Source: Apoderus coryli (taxonomy: Eukaryota > Arthropoda > Insecta > Coleoptera > Attelabidae). From it: a stretch of 64,000 nt of DNA. Numbering within the stretch: position 1 is the first letter of the stretch; every line of letters starts with the position of its first letter. The notes under the pieces were generated by a model. It was not told where the DNA came from. It saw nothing but the letters and a program-made list of their open reading frames with translations, and ran no database searches. Made by a program: the position numbers and the translations under genes. The stretch spans positions 19,055,651 through 19,119,650 of the forward strand of contig OU452203.1 in assembly GCA_911728435.2 (NCBI GenBank), given 5' to 3'. Below, piece after piece: positions 35,238 through 48,272 of the stretch.

Positions 35238-38200
35238 GATCTAATCATGTAAATCTCAGGAAATGCGAAGCGATTAATTCAGATCAGATTGTCACTGATC
35301 TCGACAGCAATAGTTTGTCTATTGAAGATCACAAAACGATGACAGGTAAGATAAATCCATGACCAGTATGCTTTGTTTTCACTAGGATCCATTCTGGTAT
35401 AGACCAACGTGCGGCTACTCTTGTTACTTCGAGGGTATATAACTTAAAACCCATCGACAAATTTCTCTCTCATAATTATTTATTTTCATGATTAGTGTTT
35501 AACATTTTAACTTGTTAGTTAATAATGCTTAATTCTAGATAAATTTTTAACTCTTCCTCACAGTTCTATCTAGGCGAGGTCGTTTTTTAGAGGCTCTTTG
35601 CAATCCCCTCTCTGTAGGTCCAATATCTACTCAAGTTTGCGATCCTGTTAAAAATTTATTTTTCCTTAAATTAAAAGCAAGAATTGCTCACATCTATAGA
35701 TTTAATATTTTATGCTTGATTCCGCAGGTCGTTCATACAAAACTATCAAAATAAGTCATTACACTTTGGTAATTAATTGAAATCACTCGTGCATCGATCG
35801 TAGTAAAACTGTTGAATTAGTTTCCTAGTTTGCGGGATAATTGCTGTAGTATAATTGTAAGATTTGGTATCAAGATTTAGGTATACCACCAAAGTTTTCA
35901 TGAATAAAATGCATGGATTTTGATTTAGCTATACAGGATGTTTCAGAAAGACATGGCCAAATTGCTTAAAATAAGTATAGCTTGTTATATAAATAACTGA
36001 CTTGAATTATTAGAAATAACGGTCTCAATTTTTTCCTATGAATGTTTTTGGGGTCGCAGAATCAAGTGAATTGTGTACATGTTTCGGAATCATAAGACTC
36101 TATTTTCAGTGTGATATATACAATGCTTAAAGCAGACAAGTATACTGGACTCAGATCAACATGAATCAATCATCCAGTTTTAACATTTAACAAATTTTGT
36201 TACAGTTTTTTCAATTTTCTGAACACCCCGTATAAGAAATGTTAAATTTTTCTATCTCAATCTTACTTTAAGAACCAGCAAAACTTTTTATCAAGAGTAA
36301 CTTTTTTCGCTAAAATGATAAATAAGAAAGTTTTTCTCTAATTTATATATATTTATAGTTAGTAAAAAGTGCCTTGTATAGATTACGCTGAAGATGGAGT
36401 CTTACGCTTCCGAAACATGTAGATATTAAACAAACCACTTGACGAGAATAGATTGCAATGAGTGACGCAGACTGTGTGTTTTCATCAAGACCATAAATAT
36501 TTGTTTAGATAGTCAAATAGGTGACTTTCTAACATCACATCCAGACTTTCTGGAACGCTACATCATGGACTCAGTGGATGTGGAGCAACTGGAACGCTGG
36601 ATAATACGAAAATCACAACGATTGAAAAAGAAGCCAGATTTTGCTACACGAAATGGTCGGAAAACTAGTCTTTCAAGGTAATACAGTTGATATGATGTAA
36701 AATACATCTAAAAACTTGTTCAGGCGGAAGTTAATACCATAAATCATTTTCCCTTGTCGTGCCACTTTATATTATGAAATGAAAGAAAAAATGCATGGTC
36801 GACGAATCGTTTTTGCTGATTCTACCATTTTCACCATGCGATAACAGCCTTTTTCCTAACGCATTATATTTTACAGTTCACCGTTTAGAAAATTGGAAAA
36901 TGTTGAATCGATATAACATCAAATTGTATACCAGATTGCCCAATTAAAAGTCTCCACCTTGGATATTTTTTAAGGGTAAACCCCAGAACACTTCAATTTT
37001 CTTTGTTTCGCTTAAACGCACTTTGACGATAAGGTTATTTTGTATTTTAATCATCGGGAAACTGTGTTGTTGTTTCATTTCTTGCCTTTGTTCGATTTAT
37101 TTATTATAATTTTTTTTCGCATTATTTAAGATCTTATACCAATGAATTTGGTTTAAAAAATGCCCCCCCTTGAATATAAAATCAACCAATATCAGGGTTT
37201 ACTTTTAAATGGGCCATCTGGTACGTATCTACATTGTGATCCAAATTGAATGGTATTAAATACACCACTAAAATCATTTTAGAAATGAAAACATATCTAA
37301 AGTAAAGCCAAAAAACATGGTGTATGTCCGTTACAGTTTTAAAAGGGTTATTATTAGAAAAAAATAACAAAAATCTATTATTAGATCATTCTATTTGTGC
37401 AAATACATTTATTCAAGGATTGCTACAAAACAAAGTAAGTGTCGCTATAATGAGTATAGCCAAATAATTCCAATATTCTAGCAAGAAAAAACAACTTTTT
37501 CTAATTAATTGAAGACCTGGAAATACACCACTACGAGCAATACGTCGTCTTTTATTTATTAGCAGTTTTTTACTTGTATTGAATGTACTAAAGAAGTGTT
37601 ATATTAATTAAGAACAAATTTAATTGACAACTATAATTAACATCTTCTGATTTTCTAAATGTTTGGGCAGCGGTAAAACGAAGAGCATCTGCAAGAATAT
37701 CATTTTAAAATTGAACAACGAAAAGGTAGATATTTCGACCGTCTATAGACGCGAATGAAATCTTTGACTAGTTCGCCCTGAATAGTCCAATCGAACATCA
37801 ACTATGATTCTCTGTAATATATTTCCAGATGGAAATTTTGTGTCCACGCTGACAAAAGACAAATGCTTCAAGATCTCACTTACAGTCTTCAACTAAAACC
37901 AACCAAAAACCATGTACTATGGGAATTATCACACTGTATATGTTCCGCAGTTAATGCAGATAGCTTCAGGTAAAAGATTTGGAATTCATTTTTTCTATAG
38001 TGGGCACGATCCAATTTTTTTTATGAATTTTAGATTGTTCACAGTTGATAAATCAGACGACATACTACAACTATTTTTAGTAAGTGATCTGGAAAATGAT
38101 AATGACAGTTGTGGAGATATGGATTTAAGAAAAGTCAGTGGAGCAGAAGTGGAAGTAGCAACGTATGCAGCGAAATCAATGGAGCCAGTACGTATTAGTC

Positions 38201-41200
38201 GTGGACAAGCTGATGCGAGGTTCTCCAAAGAATTTTGGAAAGAAATGGTAGGTTATGGCAAACAACTTCCTCGCTAGTCGCCTTCAACATTGAGTAATGG
38301 TCTTAAACCGTGAGATCACATGCTAGTTTGCAATGTCACCGCACGTTCAAAAAATCTGCTAGCGGCAACATTGAGTCAGTCACTCATAATGTTACATAAT
38401 CTGTTTCTAAGGTGTGATAGCATGTGATATGTGACCTCACGTGATGTGAAAATAGTCTGTCTCCGCCTGTATCATCTTCTCCTCTGCTTCTATTATTGTC
38501 TTACGTTTTTCCATTTGATTGATAGGTTCGTTCCAACCGGTAGTAATGTTACTGACACACATGCGCAGTTGTGAAATGTCATTCCAACCAGTTAAAAGAA
38601 CTAGTTCAGAACTGAGTATTACTGCTAGTTCGTCGTTGCAACCGGGCTTACTGATAGTAAAATTACGGTTCAAACGATTTTTACGTGAAGGCAAGAACTG
38701 TTAGTTTTAAAATTAGACGCATGCGTAGAAGGTCGAAAACGAATGGAATGCAATAACCTCAATTTTTTGTTTATATTTTTATTAATAAAAATACGTTTGG
38801 ATTAAGTTAACAAAGAGTATTTAATTTTTGGTTTGAAGATAGTTTCATAGGTTTGGCGAGTTTCTCTGAGGAGAGGAAGCAAATTATATTTATAGACACT
38901 GTTACATATATTCAACAAACCCCCGAAATTCTCATTTTTGTGGCAATTTTCCCAATAAAATCCAAATCCTCGTCATCTGATGAGTCGTACAAACAGTTGT
39001 TTAAAAACCCTGCCAAATTTTGTCTCTAACGAGATCAATTGTTGAGTGTTTCTTCTGAAATTCAAACTGTCTAAAATAGTTTCAATTTCTCAATAAATCT
39101 GGTGATTCTACCGTCAAATGCCATTTCAATAACTATTGAAAATATGGGTACAATTGAAATAGGTCTGTACTTATTGGGATCATTAATATCACCCTTTTTG
39201 TGGATTGGTAGTACTTTATTTAATTTCAGCTTCGATGGAAACCCGAACCAAAACATATTTACTAATCGCGGAAGAGGGCTAACCCATCCGCTCCTTAAAT
39301 CCTTCAACATTTTGTTGCTTACGCCGAAGATATCCAGAGCTGTACTGCTGCTTAAATTAGAGAAAATCCCGGCAATTTCACATTCGTTAGCAGAGTCCAG
39401 AAAAAACGTTTCGTTATTATGTATAAGCCTGGAAGTATTTTCAAAAGGATCATGATTTTTATGATGACGTCACCTTATGTGACCGATTCTCGCAAAAAAT
39501 GCAATGCGCCAATATTTACTGACCGTTTATCTCGCCAAAAATCGCCTCTTATATGTCATAAATTCCATTGGCTTTTTATGCCAGTGGAAATCTATAACGT
39601 ATCCGAGCTCTATGTCATCTAGACATAAACACCTTTCATTATTTAGCTATATATTGTATTTTATAGTAGATATATCCATCCTTAGACAAGGTCTTTCCTT
39701 GTCTAAGTATCCACCCTAAGCTAAGATCACATCTCCCATAAAATGTATCATATACCTAATATTTTATTTCATATCCCATATACCTAAATAAAAATGAAAA
39801 CCGCAACAGCATATGTGGAAACAAAACGGTGCTGTCGTAAAAATTCATATCCCACAGGAGGTTATTTTCTATGAGAAAATAGGAAAATTCCTGTAATGTA
39901 CAGGGCGTTGAAAAATTTAAATATCACCCACAGCAAAGATTAGTGTACATTAATCTTTGCCCACAGTAACACCATAGATGTTTTTTCAAAGATTCAAAAT
40001 AATGTAAACAGGTGTAAAGATTCCAAGAAAAGTCTGATGATACCTACCGCTTTTAAATAGCTACATCATTCCCACTTTGTCCGGATTGGAAGCAGCAAAT
40101 TTTGTTACACCGTGAGGCCCGAAGCCTAAATACCTCAAACTTCAGATTATGTTTCCATAAAGACAGGTTTACCAAGCCTTTACTACAATAAATAAATGGA
40201 TAACTGATTTTTTTAATAATAATTTTTAGAAAAACATAGCACACATCCAGTGCCAACCTATTGTGCAACCTGACTGCTCTTTAACAGCCATTTTGGAACT
40301 GCGCCGTCATGAAAATGGCGGTCCATTCCATGAAGAGGATGAAGAAATTTCTACCAGTTATTTAGTGTGGGGAGGTATAGCCCTACATTACGCCCACCTC
40401 TATTTAAACATGAACAAACAGCGACAATTAAATGATTTTCTATTGGCTGTTGTTAAGTAAGTCCAAGCAGTACTTCTTGAACTTAAATGTGTTTTTAATC
40501 TTTTAAATATTTGTTTTACAGATCAATTTTCCAGGATATGGTTAGTATGGATATGCTCGTAACGAAGATTATGAATTTTGCACAACGGCTTGTGGACGCA
40601 GATCGCGCATCGCTATTCCTTGTTGACAGCAAAAATAAAGGTAACTTATGGTTTGGGTTTTATTATACTCGGTTAATTTCCTGTCTTAGAAGCAGATCAT
40701 GTTTAGATTGCGATATAACGCTGCACCGACTACGTTAAATATCTACCTCTGCCTTCTCTGATGTGGTAGTCTGAAGGCCGCTTCTGGCAAATTACCAAAC
40801 ATTTAAACGCAACCTAGTACTTGGTTAATAAAGTAAGAACCACACTAATACGCGGACCTTGTTCGTTCGTCTGAGTTCGCCTAGTATGTACGCGGCTTTA
40901 CGCACTAACTTTTTACGGACCAGACCGTTTCATGAAAAGGTCCGAGCGTTTTTAATTTTTAAACCGTAAACTGTCCACAATATGTAGTACTTGTGTACTA
41001 TTGCATGCTAAGAACAACAGGACAAGAAGCTCTGCGATAGTCGAGTGTTTCGCCGATTTCTTCAAGAGCGTTTCTCGGCAGTCAGATGGATCTGCCGTCA
41101 TTACTGAGACCAATGTAGCACATACTCACATATCAATTCCAATTATTACCGAAGGTGAAGTTCTTGATGCTGGTAAGAAACCTCAGAATGGCGGCGCCAT

Positions 41201-44200
41201 TGGTTAGGATATGTAATTTGGCTCTGAGAACTGCTGAGTTTCCGGAACGATGGAAGGAGGCGCTTGTAGTCCCTATTCATAAGTCTGGCGAGAGATCATT
41301 TATTGGTAATTATCGTCCCGTGTTTATCTTGTCTAATTTTTCAAAGATTTTTGAATCTGTTCTCTCCAGGCTTTATGTCGAGACGATCAACTGTTACGAA
41401 TTTAGCAGCATTTACTGACCAGGTTTTCAGAGTTGTAGACAGGGGTGGTCCATTTGATCTTAGCCTTCTTGTTGAATATGAACTATGTGGTAATGTTTTT
41501 TTTTGGGTATAGGCTATTAATTTAGGGCTTAATAGGAGAAAAACTCTTTTTTGCTATGCCAAGATTTCGGAATCATTTTTTCCTTCATCAGGGCTACAAA
41601 CAAATATGAAAAAACGTACGGTACAATTATGTTAACTACAATCCAATAACAGGTAGGTACAAAGAAAATATATAAACAAACAAATTACCTTTGGTATGCG
41701 AACTTGAGTTATATGGATTGAAAAACTGGACAAATCATCTATATATAATATATATGGACTTTGCTAAGGCCTTTAATAGGTTGGATCACGAGGTGCTTCT
41801 TCAGAAGCTTAAGCATTATGGATTCATGGCAGTTTGAGGTCACTATTTTCATCATATCTGCGCGATAGAAGGCAGTACGTTTCCTATGGCGGCTATAGGT
41901 CCCATAACTATGAGGCTTCTTCGAAGGTCAGCTTCAGTGTGCTCTTGCGGCTGTGGAAGATTGGTGTAATCTGAATGGACTGTCATTAAACACCAGTAAA
42001 TGCAAATATATATCTTCTCAAGAGATAAAAATATTATAGATTTGGGAGTTGTGTTTGACTCAAAATTGTCTTTCGTACCGCATGTAAATGCTAAGGCCAG
42101 TGAAGCTATGAGAATGTACGGTTTTATTGTGAGAAATGATGAAAGTTTCAATGATATTTCTGCACTTGTAGTGTTATACAATTCTTATGTTATTATTATT
42201 ATATATTTAGAAAGCTAATAAAATAACGTTTAAACAGAGTTGTATGCAACAATATTCGATGTCGGAGTTGAAGATTCTCTAAACTTTGAACTGTGCTCGG
42301 ATGGTACCGATGAAATACGAAATCACGCATCAAAGGAGATACGATTTGCCCTTGGAACTGGTATTGCTGGGCAAGTTGCTCTGACCGGGGAAGTGCTGAA
42401 TATTAAAGATGCTTACGCTGATTCACGATTCAACAGGACTGTGGACCAACTTACAGGTATATATACAGTACAGTTACCCTATACCTACAGAAATTAACGC
42501 AGTTAGGTTATACATTAAAACAAATTTATATTTAAAGGCTATACCACACACACTATACTTTGCATGCCAATCTACATACGAGGGTCCATCATAGGAGTAG
42601 TTCAAATGGTTAACAAACATAAAGGTCATTTCACAAAGGACGATGAAGAAGCATTCGCAATGTTCGCAGTCTACTGCGGCTTAGCGCTGCATCATGCGAA
42701 ATTATATGATAAAATAAGAAAAAGCGAACAAAAATACAAAGTAGCATTGGAGGTAAACATTTATCTAACTATAAATTTGTTACAATTATAATTTGTAATA
42801 ATTTTTAACAGGTTTTAAGTTATCACAATACTTGCACCCAAGAGGAGTACGAATCCGCACGTAAAGACGGTATTCCAGAACATATAGTTGGGTTAGATGA
42901 TTATTATTTTAATCCGTTTGATATGAAGGATTACGAGAAGGCCAAATGTGCTATCTATATGTTTATCGATCTGTTTGGTTTGAGTAAATTTGATCAGAGC
43001 AGTTTATTGAGGTAAAACGACTATATCTGATAATATGTACCTACGTATTTACTTTTACAAATAGAAACCATTGGAAACAAATTTGCGACAGTTTTAATCA
43101 ACAAAACATTTTTTAGGTTTACATTAACAGTGAAAAAGAATTACCGAAGAGTTCCTTATCACAACTGGACTCATGGATTTTCAGTGGCAAACAGCATGTA
43201 TTGTATTATCAAGAGTTCAGAGGGCTGTTTTAAAGAAAATGAGGTGTGATATCATTCATATTTTCATCATTCATCATCAAATTGAAATATTTCAAAATCT
43301 ATAAGAAGTGTTTTTCTAAATTAAAGTGAAGTTTTGTTAATTCCTTTTGATGAAAAATAACTGGAGAGGATCACAACTTCAAGAATCACGTTTATTCTAA
43401 AATTTAGAGTATCTAGCTCGATACAAAATATTTGAGATGCAAAATTAAAGTCAATCTCCAAAAAATAACCTAGTGAGAGTGTACGAATTTTTTTAGAAAA
43501 ACAAGGATGACGGATTCTTATTTAGGATAACGTAAAACCCAATTCTACCTATTTTCACTGTCCGAGAAAAAAAAGCTCAGTGGAATAAAATTTCAGAAAG
43601 TTATTATTGGGTTCAGGAAAACAATTAATAGAAGAGAAATCTACCGAATTTTCTTATACAGTTAGTTTCTTAATTTCGTCGCCCATTATTCCTAATTACG
43701 TTTCTTCAGCGCTGTCGAATTATATCTACTGCGACAAGCCTCTCTGATGCTACCACAAAGCTCTTCTTATTGTCCCTCAAAGAACGACATGAAGCGGTGT
43801 AATGTCTGAGTATGTGTGTAATCAAGAGGAACCGGCAAGACAAACTACAAGTTCGGTCCTGATAAAAAAGGTGGAGGAAGGGTAAAGAATCACCCGTTAC
43901 ACCCGATCCAGCATTTAAGCGTGAGGAGATTTGATGGAATTTCATTCTGTCATTTTTAAATTAAAATCTCAGAAACTGTTGAACGACGTACATCTTAAAT
44001 TGCTTATCTTGAATGGACTTTAATTTTGCATATCAATTATACGACTCCACTCTCGAATGGGCTGTTTCTTCAAACTAACAAAATATTTTCCAGGCTAACA
44101 ATCTTAGTCTCTCTAGATCATGATGTATCATTAAGTAAAATTCGAATAGAATAATTTTAATTGATGACATGATTTCTTTTTATTTGAACTTAAGACTATT

Positions 44201-45142
44201 TTGTGCAGTTAAGTTTACGATTAAAGTAAAAAACTGTAAACCGCTATTTATTTATAGTGCTTGGCCCTCTACATTGGTGCCTTATGCCATGACCTTGACC
44301 ATCGAGGCAAAAACAATAAATTTATGTTAGAAACTGAATCACCTTTAGCAGCAATTTACTCAACATCGACCATGGAACACCATCATTTCAATCAAACCGT
44401 CACTATTTTACAACAAGTGAGAAACAAGAACTTCAAATTTGATTAAAGTTCAAGTAACTCTTGGAAGTTATGATATTAAATTTGAGCAAAGTTTTCATTA
44501 TACGTCCATATTTGTATTTTTAGGAAGGTCACAACATATTCAGTAAATTGTCAAACTCTAACTACAAACAAGTGTTGAGCCTATTGAAACACTGTATTCT
44601 AGCTACTGACCTAGCGCTGTTTTTCCCCAACAAAGCCAAATTAATGAAAATAATGGAAGATAATTCATTTTCGTGGACCAATTCAGAACATCGATTGCTA
44701 TTACAAGCCATCTCAATGACTGGTAGTGATTTATGTGCTAGTGCCAAGCCGTGGGATATCCAGGTCCAAACCGTCAAGGTAAATGAAGGATGGAATGATT
44801 TTTTGATAAATTAGAATTTATAATTTATTGGTATATCCTAAAAGTATCATGTTAATCTTATATTTATGTTCCAAGGTTATTTTCGAAGAATTCTATCAAC
44901 AAGGCGATGCAGAACGTCAAGCTGGTCGCAAACCTATACCCATGATGGATAGGGAACAGCCGGACCAACAACCCAGCAGTCAAGTTGGTTTTTTAACTGG
45001 TATCTGTGTACCTTGCTACACTCTCTTAGATGCCCTTATACCGGAGACAAAACCGTTGCTGCAAATGTGCCATAAAAACCTTGAACGTTGGCAGAAGATT
45101 GATGAAGAAATTAAAGAGAATAAGGAGTTAGATAAGACATAA
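35238..45142 (+). CDS. Pde10: PDE10-type dual cAMP/cGMP phosphodiesterase (13 coding exons)
   Basis: The product hydrolyses cAMP and cGMP in the cytosol. Exons: 35238-35345, 36509-36677, 37829-37969, 38034-38247, 40230-40456, 40522-40640, 42238-42456, 42538-42752, 42812-43011, 43117-43243, 44258-44416, 44524-44778 and 44876-45142. All have AG/GT borders and matching phases. The first fitting ATG is 35339 ([14 protein letters not shown], like the PDE10A N-terminus), giving 772 aa; the frame is open upstream to 35238. Domains: N-terminal helix, a divergent GAF-A (to about residue 245), GAF-B with its [12 protein letters not shown] motif (about 280-435), and the HD catalytic domain. Metal and active-site residues are present: [14 protein letters not shown], the Asp of TGSDLC and the purine-binding Gln of [15 protein letters not shown] and QLNDFLL favour PDE10 over PDE5/6/11. 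A poly(A) signal may lie at 45419. LINE relics occupy introns. Confidence 0.93.
39055..39440 (-). pseudogene. LINE RT N-terminal fragment inside a PDE10 intron
   Basis: The minus strand reads [34 protein letters not shown], then [12 protein letters not shown] and [10 protein letters not shown]. This is the conserved start of a non-LTR RT domain (K-x-PIxKKGD ... YRPIS). The frame stops before the catalytic block. It lies antisense in the intron between 38247 and 40230 and would be spliced out. Confidence 0.75.
39927..39966. mobile_element. Second 26-bp micro-element with 7-bp target duplication
   Basis: Positions 39934-39959 differ by one base from the perfect palindrome at 6432-6457 (CAAAGATTAGTGT in the left half). 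It is flanked by exact direct repeats CCCACAG at 39927-39933 and CCCACAG at 39960-39966. The duplication differs from that of the first copy, as expected for independent insertions. It lies in a PDE10 intron. Confidence 0.65.
41001..42190 (+). pseudogene. LINE RT relic inside a PDE10 intron
   Basis: RT pieces are in order on the gene strand. [15 protein letters not shown] and [16 protein letters not shown] lie at 41240-41360. [20 protein letters not shown] (first catalytic Asp region) lies at about 41756-41815. [20 protein letters not shown] lies at about 41940-42000, and [15 protein letters not shown] in another frame at 42040-42090. The block that should hold F/YADD is missing between about 41880 and 41930, and foreign sequence separates the first two parts (41430-41750). 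It fills the intron 40641-42237. Confidence 0.8.
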
Positions 45143-45740
45143 TTTGTGTGACATTGTTTTCATAAACTGCACTAAATGTTTTCATAGTTATATATCTTAA
45201 CCTACTGTCTGTAACCAATTTAAGAAGTATTTTAAATTTACGATCATAAAACGCTTAAGTCGTATTGTCAGTGACAGTGACAGTAAGATTTTTCGCCAGT
45301 TCGAACAGAATTTCTAAAACAGATCATATCAAGTATTATTCACTTTTTAACACAATTTGTACCTGCATATCAGTATTTAGTTTATTGTTAATATTTTCTT
45401 TTCTAGTTAAAAAATCAAAATAAAATAAAAATATTATTTAATTTCAAATATAATAATTCTTTATTAAATAAAATATAGCCTGTAGTTTATATTATAATAT
45501 TAATAATTAATTTACATAATATATTAATAAAATTATAATACCATATCGTTCATTTTATTTTTACACCTAAAATGTATATTAAAAATATTATTCAAGTACA
45601 CTCCATTATTTCTATTAGATTCCTTTTAATTAATTTATATAATTAAATTGGTTAACTATTATTAAAAGAGATTCTTTTTAAGCGATATTATTATCAAATA
45701 CAATAATATTTAATATTTATTACGAACTATTTATTTATTA
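45143..45740. other. PDE10 3' UTR and AT-rich flank
   Basis: Very AT-rich. AATAAA at 45419-45424 is a reasonable poly(A) signal, about 280 nt after the stop. No other gene was seen. Confidence 0.4.
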
Positions 45741-46290
45741 TATACAGGGCGCACCACCCGATATCGCATCGATCTGTATATTATGAAGAATTATTTTGAA
45801 AATTTGGCATATCGGGACAAATGACACTATCAGAATCACTCATATTAATACTTTTTCTATTAAATTGTATGTAAATCACAACATTAAACGGAAATAATGA
45901 CTTCAAAGTAAAAATAGCAACAATCAACAAAAGCAGTTACTACTACTACTAACTCTTATTCAGCGTTATTTTCCGATAAAAACAATCACTGATAGAGGCG
46001 GATGGCGTTCAAAAAATTTATATTAAGAATGAAACTGAGAAAACTTAAATGTCACAAACAGTATGACTTAGATATAGGGCAGGCTACACGAAATCTACTT
46101 AAAATCTTGCGCAGAATCCAAAACTATAATAATATATTGGACGTTTCATTCGAAATACACAAGTTGACAGCTATGTCCGGTTTAACCGAAAATGTAAGTA
46201 TCTTAACTTCGGAAATTTGCCAAATTCGCCTAGTTTTCCACACAGATATCGATGCGATTTCCGATGGAACACCATGTATGAGACACTACC
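45741..46290. repeat. Inverted-repeat (MITE-like) unit downstream of PDE10
   Basis: It starts TATACAGGGCGCACCACCCG at about 45741. ATATCGCATCGATCTGT and AATTTGGCA near 45760-45812 reappear inverted near 46215-46262 (ACAGATATCGATGCGAT, TTTGCCAAATT). A 103-codon open frame at 46002-46313 lies mostly within it, with no recognised family; I treat it as chance. Confidence 0.45.
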
Positions 46291-46599
46291 ATAATTTAGG
46301 CACACATTTTTAATTGTTTTTCTTAATACAATAAGGTGTCGTAGGATATACCGAACGACAGATAAACTATAAGTTCAAGTAACAAAGAGTAGGTTTTTGT
46401 TCTACGGCTGAGTTTGTTGGAGCACCAAACCGGCAAGCAGGTCTTATGTTCGCCTTGCAGCAGAGTACGAATTTTGAAGCAAGCACGACTTTAGCGTAAA
46501 ACGTAAAGTGTAGCTTTTTGTAGAAGACAATCAAAACTACCTCAATCTAGAAAAAATAAATACAGAACTGGACCAGCAACCTGCGAGTCAGTAAAAGCA

Positions 46600-47350
46600 G
46601 CTCAAGTGTGGTATTGAGGCTCTATTGTTTTTAATCTTTATAAATGACTTAGCTGAAGTGACTGTGGAAATATGTTATTTGCGGATGATCTATGACCATG
46701 TTGACCATGTTGACGATTGCAGGAATTTGCAGCGTGATATCGCCTTAGTTGATCCTGGTGTATTGAGAATCAGATACATTTAAGCTCCTCAAAATGTACA
46801 GATTTTGAATCGATCAGACTCCGTGGTGGGTCTTGGTGTTACTTTTGACAGATGGCTGTCTTTCGATGATTAAGCCATCAAGATCTCATGGGTATATTGT
46901 GAGAAATTGTGTTATGTCAGATCAAAGTTAGAATATTGTTCTCTAATATAGTTTCCATATTATAATTGTCACAAAATTTCTTTAGAGAATGTTCACCGGA
47001 AGTTTTTGAGGTACTTGAATTTTAGGATTGAGGGTTGTTACCCAGAAAGAGGTATAGCGAATCATACCTTGTTGACCAAATGTCATGTACAAAGTTTGGA
47101 GTCAAGACGACGAACTTCTGCAATTAAGTTCCTTTTTATTTTAATGTTCTGCATAACCAGATTGATTGCCCTGAGATGTTACAAGGGTTTTGTCTTTTAA
47201 TACCTAGGATAAAATCTAGATCATCTATGAGATTTTATGAAGACACCAACCTACACAATGTGTCAGATTTACAATCTTATAAGTGATAGGTGTGATATAG
47301 TTTTTGACTCTGAAGTATATTTTGGGTGTTTTGAGGGACCATGCTTGATG
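46600..47350 (+). pseudogene. LINE RT relic (palm to C-terminal tail)
   Basis: In shifting frames the plus strand shows a degraded GSIVFNLYK and NDLAEVT, NMLFADDL with the catalytic Asp pair at about 46670-46693, LGVTFD, KLEYCSLIWFPYYN-like, and VHRKFLRYLNFRI then SLESRRRTSAIKFLF (47006-47150). It is the palm-to-tail part of a jockey-like LINE, broken by many stops. It lies between PDE10 and the mariner copy. Confidence 0.7.
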
Positions 47351-48272
47351 CTTCATCTCATTTTATTTTCAGATTGTGCATGGACTATGTAAACATTTGG
47401 GTAAATTATAGTTTTTCAGATTGCTCTGTAAATGGTTTTTTCTGTTGAACAATTATTATTGTTCTTGGTCTTTAAGGATAACAATTAGTAACTCGATCTT
47501 ACGTGAAATTACAGTTTAATTTTTTATATCATATCAAACACTTTCTAATAGTTAATAATCAAAATTAAGATATATTTAAGTGATTAACTTTTTAACAACT
47601 TATAATAAATTGCACTTTTGCTGAAACAGTGATTTTATTATTATGGATTAATAGTCAAGGATTATTCCTCGCCAAACTATTAAGTATCACAATAAAAAAA
47701 ATCGAATTTTTAACAAATCCAAACCATAAATTTCAATTTTATAAGGGTTAGCTATGAACATAATATACCCTGACCTACCTAAATTGAAATACTGTTCTGA
47801 ACAAGTATCCTTTACCTAAAATATAATTTATTTACAAAAATATCAATCTTAGTCAACCGTTTTCACATCAAAAATATGTGTAATCTTCTTTTTGGCACTG
47901 ATATAATAATTAATTAATTACTAATCAACAATTTCCTATAATTAATCAATTAAATTGTAACAAAGGAAAACTATGTTCTCATTACAATAGGAATTGCTCC
48001 TAATGATAAAAATAAAAAAAAAACTATAAATATTATAGCATCAGTGTCAAGAAGACTAAATTATAACAATATTTTTCTAATTTGTTGAATTTATTTATAA
48101 ACAAATACTGTTTTCTTAATTTAATTTAGTAGTCTTTCAAATTGAACAACAAAGTATCTAATAAAATCAATGAAACTTTGTGTGATTCTATTTTTTGAAC
48201 CCAAAACTACACTTTTTTTTTGTACTAATTTTCTCATCCGAAGTTCAAGTTTACACCCTGTATATAGAGGTA
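47351..48272. other. No gene seen
   Basis: Extremely AT-rich, with no recognised coding sequence or repeat pair. Confidence 0.35.

Noticed and set aside
35238..45142. Assignment of the phosphodiesterase to PDE11 or PDE5/6
   Set aside because: Catalytic-domain and inter-GAF motifs ([27 protein letters not shown], degenerate GAF-A) match PDE10 better, and the total length fits PDE10A.
46002..46313. 103-codon open frame downstream of PDE10
   Set aside because: It overlaps an inverted-repeat unit and has no recognised family; treated as non-coding.
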